48,770 bases of DNA from Clostridia bacterium (GTDB lineage Bacteria; Bacillota; Clostridia; Christensenellales; Aristaeellaceae), in assembly GCA_017936375.1 (NCBI GenBank), contig JAGBFR010000051.1:1-48770 (forward strand), given 5' to 3'. Both the position numbers and the translations under genes were made by a program. This document shows positions 15,595 through 22,198 of this stretch, piece by piece; the stretch's first letter is position 1; the number at the start of each line of letters is the position of its first letter. The notes beneath the pieces are model-generated. The model was given only the letters and a program-made list of their open reading frames with translations. It had not been told where the DNA came from and ran no database searches.

Positions 15595-17166
15595 ATGAAA
15601 AAGAAATGGACGGCGATCCTGCCGTATTTGGTGCTGGCGGCGGCGCTGGCGCTGGCCATCGGCCCGCTCGCGCTGTGGGGGTCGCATAATCTCGATGCGG
15701 ACCAGAGCAGCGAAATGGTGCTCGCCAGCCTCTTAAACCGCGAGGGACGGCTCATCACGGACAGCTGGTATTACTCGACCGAGCTGCGTGTGATCAGCCC
15801 CGTGCCGCTGTATCAGCTGGGGCTTCTTCTCTCCGGCGGGGACTGGCACGCCGCGCGGGTGATCGGGCTTTCGCTTTCCTTCCTGCTCTGCGCGGCGGCG
15901 ATGATCTATATGGCGCGCGGCGCGGGGCTCGGGGAGAGTGCTGTCTGCGCGGCGGCGGTCGTGCTGCTGCCCGTGTCCGAGGTGCATAAGTTCCTCTTCT
16001 CCCTCGGCGGGTTCTATACGATGTATATCGCCGCTGGCTGCTGGCTCGTTGGGCTCGTCCTGCGCGCCGGACGGGGGAGGGGGCAGATTCCGCAGCTGGT
16101 GCGCATTGCGCTGCTTGGCGTGCTGTGCGGGCTCTCCGGCGTGCGCATGCCGATGATCTGCGGCGCGCCGCTGCTGATCGCCTGCCTGCTGGAGGGCTTC
16201 CATCTCCTGCGGACGAGCAGCTCCCTCGGCGAGGTGTGGCAGAAGGAGCAGACGCCCATGCTGCTTGCGGGCTGTCTGGCTGTCGCGGCGATGCTGGTCG
16301 GCTATCTGATCAATTCGCGTGTGCTGGCCGGGATGATGCATTTTGAGCAGTTCGGCGACAGGACGCTCGGCGAACTCGATTTTGCCGGCTTCCTGACGCA
16401 GCTGCGCTACCTTGCGCAGTACTTTGGCTATAAGGCGGGCGTGCAGCTGCTGAGCCTGCGCGGCTTTGTGTCGGTGCTTGTGGTGCTGGCGGTCGGGTTT
16501 ATGGCATACTCCCTTGTGTGCGGCGTCGCCCGGAGGGAGGCGCTGTCCCCGCGCCTTCGCGTGCTGCTGTACACGGCGGCGGCGGCGCTGGCGATGGGCA
16601 TGTTCATCAATGTCGTCACCGGCGAGGGGCACAATGAGTACGCCGTGGGCTATTACCTGATGGGCGTGTTCATGCTTGTGCTTGCGGGCTTTGCGCATTT
16701 GGAGAAGATGCCCTTTGGCATGCCGTGGCTGCGCAGGCTCTGCATGCTGGGGCTCTGCGGCGTGCTCTTCCTGCAGGCGGCGCTCTTCACGCGCAATCAC
16801 ATGAGCACGCAGGAGAGCGAGTACGAGCATGCGGCCAAAGCGCTGACCGAGGCGGGCTATGAGGCGGGCTTTGCGACCTTCTGGCATGGCAATGTGCTGA
16901 CAGAGGCGTCGGACGGCGCGCTGGAAATCTGGACGCTCGACAGCCTGCATGGCCCGCAGCGCGGCGCATGGCTGCAGGAGACGGCGCATATGGACACCCT
17001 CCCGGAGGGCCGGGTCTTCGTCTATGTGGGCGAGAGCGAGCGGTATGACAACCCGCCCGCCGCCGAAGCAGCGCATCTCATCTGGGAATCGCCGGTCAAC
17101 GGCAGCTGTGCCTACGGGTATGAAAATGCTCAGGAGGTCATGGCGCTCCTTAAGGAAGAAAACTAA
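15595..17166 (+). CDS. Polytopic membrane protein, possible GT-C type glycosyltransferase
   Basis: I do not recognise a named family. The 523-residue protein has an N-terminal helix (residues about 8-28) and roughly ten further hydrophobic helices to residue about 400, then a soluble C-terminal domain of about 115 residues. An acidic first outer loop (NLDADQSSE, near residue 34) just after helix 1 is the pattern of GT-C sugar transferases that use lipid-linked donors, so a glycosylation role is possible but unproven. I prefer ATG 15595, because GGAG at 15585 sits 6 bases before it; an upstream ATG at 15583 overlaps that site. Its stop is six bases before the long structured repeat. Confidence 0.6.
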   Translation: MKKKWTAILPYLVLAAALALAIGPLALWGSHNLDADQSSEMVLASLLNREGRLITDSWYYSTELRVISPVPLYQLGLLLSGGDWHAARVIGLSLSFLLCAAAMIYMARGAGLGESAVCAAAVVLLPVSEVHKFLFSLGGFYTMYIAAGCWLVGLVLRAGRGRGQIPQLVRIALLGVLCGLSGVRMPMICGAPLLIACLLEGFHLLRTSSSLGEVWQKEQTPMLLAGCLAVAAMLVGYLINSRVLAGMMHFEQFGDRTLGELDFAGFLTQLRYLAQYFGYKAGVQLLSLRGFVSVLVVLAVGFMAYSLVCGVARREALSPRLRVLLYTAAAALAMGMFINVVTGEGHNEYAVGYYLMGVFMLVLAGFAHLEKMPFGMPWLRRLCMLGLCGVLFLQAALFTRNHMSTQESEYEHAAKALTEAGYEAGFATFWHGNVLTEASDGALEIWTLDSLHGPQRGAWLQETAHMDTLPEGRVFVYVGESERYDNPPAAEAAHLIWESPVNGSCAYGYENAQEVMALLKEEN

Positions 17167-17172
17167 AGAATT

Positions 17173-17418
17173 ACTCTCGATACAGAATCATCAATCAGAC
17201 AGCTCTGTATGGCCGAAGGTTTCCAAAGGGACCGAAGTCTGCCGCCGCCGGTGGCGGAAACAGGCGGACGAAGCGTCGGGAATCGCAAGGAGCCGTCAGG
17301 CGACTATGCGAGATCCCCGGATCGAACGGAAAGCCCTTTGGCGGGGCGATGGGGCAGAGCCCCATTTCCAGACCGGGTGTTATGATAAAGAAATGTGATT
17401 CTGTTTTGAGAGTTTTTT
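17173..17418 (+). repeat. Structured repeat element, copy 1: conserved core nested in terminator-like arms
   Basis: The arms ACTCTCGATACAGAATCA (17173-17190) and TGATTCTGTTTTGAGAGT (17396-17413) pair with one G-U and one mismatch and run into six T's (17413-17418), like an intrinsic terminator. Inside lies a core at 17211-17366 that is about 90% identical to 43197-43351. The core has an outer stem 17237-17241/17265-17269, an inner stem 17245-17249/17253-17257, long-range CCAAAGGG/CCCTTTGG pairing, a GGGA-TCGCA/TGCGA-TCCC stem and a final ATGGGGC/GCCCCAT hairpin. The element starts six bases after a stop codon. It contains no credible gene. Interpretation as RNA is inference from covariation with copy 2. 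Confidence 0.8.
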
Positions 17419-17420
17419 GT

Positions 17421-17449
17421 TTGAGGGGCAATCAATTTGCCCATACTAT
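17421..17449 (+). promoter_or_regulatory. Promoter of glmS with an inverted repeat in the spacer
   Basis: TTGAGG (17421-17426) and TACTAT (17444-17449) are 17 bases apart. A perfect GGGCAA-N5-TTGCCC inverted repeat (17426-17442) fills the spacer, a good position for a repressor operator. Confidence 0.6.
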
Positions 17450-17471
17450 CCCTCTGATGGGAGGGATGCCG

Positions 17472-19337
17472 ATGTGCGGAATCGTGGGCTATGCGGGCGC
17501 GGCGCAGGCGGGGCCGCTGCTGCTTGAGGGCCTTGCCCGGCTGGAATACAGGGGATACGACGCGGCGGGCGTCGCCGTGCAGGGTGATGCGGGGCAGATT
17601 GCCATCGTCCGCGAGGCGGGCCGCCTTGAAAACCTTGCGAAGAAGACCGACTGCGGGCTGCTGCTTGATGGCTGCTGCGGCATCGGCCATACCCGCTGGG
17701 CGACGCACGGCGCGCCGGACAAGCGCAACGCCCATCCCCATGCCTCGCCGGGGAATCGCGTAGCCATTGTGCACAACGGTATCATCGCCAATCATCGTGC
17801 GCTGCGTGCGGAACTGGAGGCGGAGGGCTGCGTCTTTCTCTCGGAGACGGACACGGAGGCCGCTGTGCTGCTGCTGGACCGCTGCTATGCCCGCCTTGCG
17901 GGAAAGCCGCCGCGTGCGCGCGCCGTGCAGGCCCTGATGGAGATGGCGGCGCGGCTGGAGGGGAGCTATGCGATCTGCGCGCTCTTTGCCGATCAGCCGG
18001 GCGCGGTCTATGCCGTCCGGCGCGGTAGTCCGCTGGCTGCCGGGCGCTGCAGCGGTGCGCAGGCGGGATATATGATCGCCTCGGACGTCCATGCGCTGGC
18101 GGGGTATGCAGAGGCGGCGGTCTTTCTGGCGGATGGGGAGATCGCCGTCATGACCCGGGATGCACTGCGCCTGTATGACGCTGCGGGAAAGCCCGCCGCC
18201 CGGCCGCCGGAGCCGATTGACGCGGACGCGGGCTGCGCCAAGAAGGGCGGCTATGCGCATTTCATGCTCAAGGAGATGCACGAGCAGCCGCGCGCCGTGC
18301 GCGATACGCTCGCCCCGTTCATCCTCCGGGACGGAGATCTCCTGCACGCGGATCTGAGCGCAGCGGGGCTTGACGAGGCTGCGCTCCTGTCCGTGTGCCG
18401 GGTGCTGCTGACGGGCTGCGGTTCGGCGTTTCATGCGGGGCTGGCGGGCCGCGCGATGATCGAGCGGCTGGCCGGGATCCCCTGTGAGGCGGAGCTGGCC
18501 AGCGAATGGCCCTCGCGTCTGCCTCCGCCGGAGGGGACGCTTGCCGTCGTCATCAGCCAGAGCGGGGAGACGGCGGACAGCCTTGCCGCGCTCCGCCTGC
18601 TCAGGGCGCAGGGCGTGCGCACGCTGGCGCTGGTCAATGCGCCGCATTCCGCCATGGCGCGGGAGGCGGACAGGGTCCTGCTCACGCGCGCAGGGCAGGA
18701 GATCGCTGTGGCGACGACCAAGGCCTATGCCGCGCAGATGGCGGCGCTCGGCCTGCTGGCGGTGCGATTGGCCGCTGCGAAAGGGCGGCTTGCGCATGGA
18801 CGGGAGCATGCGCTCCTTCGTGCGCTGCTCGATTTGCCGGAAACGCTCAAATGCCTGCTTGGCGAGGGGGAAAGCATGAAGCGCATCGCCCGGGAGATCG
18901 GGGATGCGCAGAGCGTATTCTTTATCGGGCGGGGGATCGACGCTGCCGCTGCGATGGAGGGCGCGCTCAAGCTCAAGGAGGTCAGCTACATCCACGCGCA
19001 GGCTTACCCGGCGGGGGAGCTCAAGCACGGGACGCTCAGCCTTATCGAACGCGGCACGCCGGTTATCGCCGTCTGCACGCAGCGGGAGCAGGCGGAGAGG
19101 ATGCGCGCCTCCATGGCGGAGGCGGCAAGCCGGGGCGCGCGCTGCATCCTGATCGCGGGAGAGGGCTGCGCGGAGGAGGCGGAGGGAGAGGTGATCCGCC
19201 TGCCGGGGACGGAGCCGCTCTTTGCGCCGCTCCTGGCTGCCGTGCCGATGCAGCAGCTGGCGTATTACGCGGGCTGCGCGCGGGGGAATGATGTGGACAG
19301 GCCGAGGAATCTGGCCAAGTCTGTGACGGTAGAATAA
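17472..19337 (+). CDS. glmS: Glutamine-fructose-6-phosphate aminotransferase (isomerizing)
   Basis: The 621-residue enzyme makes glucosamine 6-phosphate, the entry to UDP-GlcNAc used by both MurA proteins here. After Met removal the N-terminal Cys2 (MCGIVGY) is the glutaminase nucleophile; EYRGYDAAGVAV, IGHTRWATHG and VHNGIIANH complete the class II amidotransferase domain (residues 1-230). Two SIS isomerase domains follow (about 290-420 and 455-600), with TGCGSAFHAGL, ISQSGETADSLAAL, VATTKAYAAQ and the C-terminal PRNLAKSVTVE. GGGAGGG precedes ATG 17472; longer in-frame starts would bury the nucleophile. I see no glmS ribozyme signature in the 5' leader; regulation may instead use the inverted repeat in the promoter spacer. 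Confidence 0.94.
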   Translation: MCGIVGYAGAAQAGPLLLEGLARLEYRGYDAAGVAVQGDAGQIAIVREAGRLENLAKKTDCGLLLDGCCGIGHTRWATHGAPDKRNAHPHASPGNRVAIVHNGIIANHRALRAELEAEGCVFLSETDTEAAVLLLDRCYARLAGKPPRARAVQALMEMAARLEGSYAICALFADQPGAVYAVRRGSPLAAGRCSGAQAGYMIASDVHALAGYAEAAVFLADGEIAVMTRDALRLYDAAGKPAARPPEPIDADAGCAKKGGYAHFMLKEMHEQPRAVRDTLAPFILRDGDLLHADLSAAGLDEAALLSVCRVLLTGCGSAFHAGLAGRAMIERLAGIPCEAELASEWPSRLPPPEGTLAVVISQSGETADSLAALRLLRAQGVRTLALVNAPHSAMAREADRVLLTRAGQEIAVATTKAYAAQMAALGLLAVRLAAAKGRLAHGREHALLRALLDLPETLKCLLGEGESMKRIAREIGDAQSVFFIGRGIDAAAAMEGALKLKEVSYIHAQAYPAGELKHGTLSLIERGTPVIAVCTQREQAERMRASMAEAASRGARCILIAGEGCAEEAEGEVIRLPGTEPLFAPLLAAVPMQQLAYYAGCARGNDVDRPRNLAKSVTVE

Positions 19338-19340
19338 AGC

Positions 19341-19372
19341 AGGGCCCCATGCCATACGGCGCGGGGCCCTGT
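19341..19372. terminator. Hairpin terminator after glmS
   Basis: CAGGGCCCC (19341-19349) and GGGGCCCTG (19364-19372) form a 9-bp stem. The minus-strand flank (GCTTTATT) is more T-rich than the plus flank, so it may originally have served the minus-strand gene whose tail survives at 19382. Confidence 0.6.
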
Positions 19373-19381
19373 GTAAAGTAT

Positions 19382-19489
19382 TCAGGCGAGGTAGCGCTCG
19401 GAGACGATGCGCATAAAATAATCGGTCGGGTTATCCAGCATGCTGCGGGAGAAGCCGTCCATCGTGCCGGAGAGGCAGGTGACCGGCGT
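19382..19489 (-). pseudogene. C-terminal remnant of an unidentified minus-strand gene
   Basis: Read on the minus strand, about 35 codons with normal GC-rich third positions encode a tail containing CLSGTMDGFSRSMLDNPTD and ending MRIVSERYLA, then TGA at 19384-19382 and the hairpin at 19341-19372. No start or upstream coding part exists: the frame meets the flavoprotein fragment at about 19485. I do not recognise the family. The gene has been cut by deletion or rearrangement, or joined by an assembly error. Confidence 0.55.
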
Positions 19490-19888
19490 TGCTACAAGGC
19501 CGACACCATCGAGGGCCTAGCTGAGGCCGCCGGCATGCCGGTGGAGACCTTCGCCGCGACCGTCGCCCGTTACAACGAGCTCGGCGCGAAGGGCGTTGAC
19601 GAGGACTTTGGCCGCGCCGGCATCGCGCCGCTCGCCGCTGAGGGCCCGTACTATGCGATCAAGGTCGTCCGTGCGACCGTCGCCGGCTTCGGCGGCTTCG
19701 AGATCAATACCGATGCCCAGGTGCTCGACGCCGAGGGCAAGGCGATCCCGGGCCTGTACGCTGCGGGCGAGTGCGCCAGCGGCCAGTTCTTCGACAAGGA
19801 GTATCCGTGCTCCGGCTCCATGCTGTGCATCAGCACGACCTTCGGCCGCATCGCCGGTCAGAACGCCGCTGCCAAGGCTGCGAAGTAA
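19489..19888 (+). pseudogene. C-terminal fragment of a flavocytochrome c/fumarate reductase-type FAD protein
   Basis: About 132 residues from CYKADTIEGLAEAAG to the stop match the C-terminal end of FAD_binding_2-type reductases (fumarate or urocanate reductase-like): a capping-domain helix with VARYNELGAKGVDEDFGR, EGPYYAIKV, then the FAD-closing VLDAEGKAIPGLYAAGE and a terminal STTFGRIAGQNAAAKAAK. The FAD GxGxxG domain and active-site region are missing, and there is no start or ribosome binding site at the junction. It is homologous to the larger remnant at 44434-45167, with the matching block starting FKADTIEEL. It is non-functional as it stands. Confidence 0.75.
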
Positions 19889-19917
19889 TCCGCGCCATCG
19901 AAGAGCCTGACAGATAC

Positions 19918-19953
19918 ACAAAAAGGGCGGTCCGCCGAAGCGGATCGCCCTTT
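19918..19953. terminator. Bidirectional terminator between the flavoprotein remnant and murA2
   Basis: A 14-bp stem AAAGGGCGGTCCGC/GCGGATCGCCCTTT (one wobble or mismatch) with a CGAA loop has TTTTTGTGT on the minus side and TTTCC on the plus side. It mainly serves the minus-strand murA. Confidence 0.85.
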
Positions 19954-19969
19954 CCTTATGCCTTGAGTA

Positions 19970-21238
19970 TTATTCCTTTACGCGGGAGATGTTCGCGCCG
20001 AGGCTGGAGAACTTGGCCTCCAGATTCTCATAGCCGCGGTCGATGAAGTGCGTGTTGAAAATCTCGGTCGTGCCCTGCGCCATCAGGCCCGCGACGACGA
20101 GCGCCGCGCCCGCGCGCAGGTCGGTTGCCTCAACGGCTGCGCCGTGCAGCTGCGGGACGCCCTCGATGACGGCGGTCTGCTCATAGACGCGGACGCGCGC
20201 GCCCATGCGCTCCATCTCCGCCAGATGCAGGAAGCGGGATTCAAAGATGTTTTCCACCACCGTCGACGTGCCGGTCGCCGTGCACAGCAGCGCGCTCATC
20301 GGCTGCTGCAGGTCGGTCGGGAAGCCGGGGTAGACCTGCGTCTTGAAGGAGACGGCCCTGTGGGAGCCGATGGACTTGACGCGGATGGAGTCGTCGCGCT
20401 CGTAGACCTTTGCGCCCATCTCCAGCAGCTTGGCGGTCAGCGCCTCCATATGCGTGGGGATGCAGCCGGTGATGGTCACGTCGCCATGGGTTGCAGCGGC
20501 GGCGATCATCAGCGTGCCGGTCTCGATCTGATCCGGGATGACGGCATACGGACGGCGCGCGCCCATATTCTGCGTGCCGCGCACGCGGATGGTGTCCGTG
20601 CCCGCGCCCTTGACGCGGCCGCCCATGGAGTTGAGGAAGTTCGCCAGGTCGACGATGTGCGGCTCCTTGGCGGCGTTGTAGATGGTGGTCGTGCCCTGCG
20701 CGCGCGAGGCGGCGAGCATGACGTTGATCGTGCCGCCGACGGTCGCCATGTCAAGGAAGACGTCGCCGCCGATGAGCGGCTCGGCCTCGGCGATGACGGT
20801 GCCGCGCGAGAGCTCGACCTGCGCGCCGAGGGCGCGCATGCCCTTGATGTGCTGATCGATGGGGCGGCGGCCGATATTGCAGCCGCCGGGCAGCGGCACA
20901 CGCGCGCTGCCAAAGCGCGCGAGCAGCGCGCCGATATAGTAGGAGGAGGCGCGCATTCTGCGGCACAGATCCAGCGGCACGTCCGTGCGGTTGATGGAGC
21001 TGGAGTCGACCTCCATGATTCCTTCCTTCGGGTCCCAGGATACCTTGGCGCCGAGGTAGCGCAGCGTCTCCACAGAGACGTGAACGTCCTCGATATTGGG
21101 CAGATTCTCAATCACGCACGGGGTCTGGCTCAGGATAGCGGCCGGAATAATGGCCACGGCTGTATTTTTGCCGCCGCTGACGCGGACGGTGCCCTCCAGC
21201 CGCTGCCCACCGGTGATGAGCATTCTCTCTTCTGCCAT
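19970..21238 (-). CDS. murA: UDP-N-acetylglucosamine 1-carboxyvinyltransferase (MurA), paralogue 2
   Basis: This 422-residue MurA has the usual N-terminus (ITGGQRLEGTVRVSGGKN), active-site Cys120 in LPGGCNIGRRPIDQHIKG, and the YPGFPTDLQQPMSALL block, so it should be active and fosfomycin-binding. I chose ATG 21238, because AGGAGG lies 6 bases upstream; a further in-frame ATG at 21265 would place that site inside the gene. It is transcribed away from the FHA/SEDS/PBP group. Having two MurA copies is normal in Firmicutes; one often carries the main flux while the other is conditional, but which is which cannot be told here. Confidence 0.95.
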   Translation of the reverse strand: MAEERMLITGGQRLEGTVRVSGGKNTAVAIIPAAILSQTPCVIENLPNIEDVHVSVETLRYLGAKVSWDPKEGIMEVDSSSINRTDVPLDLCRRMRASSYYIGALLARFGSARVPLPGGCNIGRRPIDQHIKGMRALGAQVELSRGTVIAEAEPLIGGDVFLDMATVGGTINVMLAASRAQGTTTIYNAAKEPHIVDLANFLNSMGGRVKGAGTDTIRVRGTQNMGARRPYAVIPDQIETGTLMIAAAATHGDVTITGCIPTHMEALTAKLLEMGAKVYERDDSIRVKSIGSHRAVSFKTQVYPGFPTDLQQPMSALLCTATGTSTVVENIFESRFLHLAEMERMGARVRVYEQTAVIEGVPQLHGAAVEATDLRAGAALVVAGLMAQGTTEIFNTHFIDRGYENLEAKFSSLGANISRVKE

Positions 21239-21445
21239 GCGTGTCCTCCTCTTTTGCTTTGCCATGCGGCAAAATGGTAATCTTCAACTCATATATTATA
21301 CACACGGGAGCGATGTTTGGCAAGCGCGCGTGTGCCATTTGGCGCAATCTGGCAGTGCAGGCGCATGGCGGAAGGCTTAAAATTGCCTTTCCGGCGCAAT
21401 TTCGGCGGTTTTCAGGGATGAAGGAGCGCAGCGGATGCGTTTTTG

Positions 21446-21454
21446 TGATATAAT
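21446..21454 (+). promoter_or_regulatory. Extended -10 promoter of the FHA/SEDS/PBP cassette
   Basis: TGaTATAAT (21446-21454) is a perfect extended -10 with no good -35 box. The same 11-base TGTGATATAAT occurs at the promoter of the ABC exporter (minus strand, 35572-35582). Confidence 0.65.
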
Positions 21455-21497
21455 GAACGGATAATGGGGGAATGTACCCGGGGAAGGAGGGGCAGAT

Positions 21498-22172
21498 GTG
21501 AACGAGGCATGGTATTCCGTATTGTCGATGGTCTTTGGCTATCTGGCCTCGGGGATGCTGGCCGTCATTGTGCTGCTTGCCGCGCGGCGGATGCTGACGG
21601 ACAGGGCGCTCTGGCGGCGTGTCAAGAAGGGCATTCCGACGGCGGGCGCGGCCGGCATGCTGCAGGTTCTCTCCGCCGGGAGCAGGCGGCTGCCTGCGGG
21701 CACGATGCTGCCCGTCCCCTACGAGGGCACGATGGGCGCGGCGCACAGCTGCGATGTGTGCATTCCCTACCGGAAGGTGCACCTGCGCTCGGCCTTCTTC
21801 TGGATGGAGAAGGGGGAGCTTCATATGGCCGCCCTGCACAGGGACGGCTTTCTGGTGGACGATGTGCCCGTTGAGCCGGGCGACGAGGCTGTGCTGCGCG
21901 ACGGCGCTGTGCTGCGGGTGGGCGATCTGAAGATGGCGCTTCTTCTGAGCGAGAGCGGCGCGGACGGCGCGCGCGAGGCGGACATTGGCCCGTATGTCAC
22001 CACGGCGCGGCGCTCGAAGGCGCAGCGCGGCCGGGGCGAGGGCATCGGCGCGCCGGGCCAGGGAGAGATCCGCCGGGAGCAGAAGCTGCAGAAGAAGCGG
22101 CAGGCGCCCCGGAAGCAGACGGCCCGGAAGCAAACAACCCGGAAGCAAACAACCCGGGAGACGGAAGAATGA
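21498..22172 (+). CDS. Membrane-anchored protein with a degenerate FHA-like domain
   Basis: The 224-residue product starts at a GTG preceded by GAAGGAGGGG. Residues 8-30 are a membrane anchor; residues about 50-150 resemble a forkhead-associated (FHA) beta-sandwich (LPAGTMLPVPYEG, CDVCIPYRKVHLRSAFFWMEKGELHMAAL, DGFLVDDVPVEPGDEAVLRDGAVLRVGD). The phosphothreonine-contacting residues of true FHA domains (GR, Ser, Asn) are not conserved, so phosphopeptide binding is doubtful. The C-terminal tail is a very basic Arg/Lys/Gln/Thr region with a tandem repeat. The gene is 26 bases before an SEDS gene and two genes from a PBP, echoing the FHA-RodA-PBP clusters of Actinobacteria; a role in cell-wall synthase assembly is inferred. 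Confidence 0.65.
   Translation: MNEAWYSVLSMVFGYLASGMLAVIVLLAARRMLTDRALWRRVKKGIPTAGAAGMLQVLSAGSRRLPAGTMLPVPYEGTMGAAHSCDVCIPYRKVHLRSAFFWMEKGELHMAALHRDGFLVDDVPVEPGDEAVLRDGAVLRVGDLKMALLLSESGADGAREADIGPYVTTARRSKAQRGRGEGIGAPGQGEIRREQKLQKKRQAPRKQTARKQTTRKQTTRETEE
22108..22167 (+). repeat. Tandem 15-bp repeat inside the FHA-like gene
   Basis: Four consecutive 15-base units begin CCCGGAAGCAAACAA (two exact, the first and last degenerate), encoding RKQTT-type repeats in the basic tail. In-frame units allow length variation without a frameshift. Confidence 0.75.
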
Positions 22173-22198
22173 GACAATCAGCCTGAGGAGGTGACGGC

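Noticed and set aside
17195-17431. Open frames inside the structured repeat (also 43153-43375), which give similar short peptides in both copies
   Set aside because: The differences between copies preserve base pairing rather than codons, frames lack ribosome binding sites, and the similarity follows from the nucleotide repeat itself.
17173-17471. glmS ribozyme upstream of glmS
   Set aside because: The structured region ends in a terminator before the glmS promoter and has a second copy beside an unrelated gene; I see no glmS-ribozyme core next to the start codon.
22108-22167. CRISPR-like short repeats
   Set aside because: The 15-base units are contiguous without spacers and are in frame within a coding sequence.
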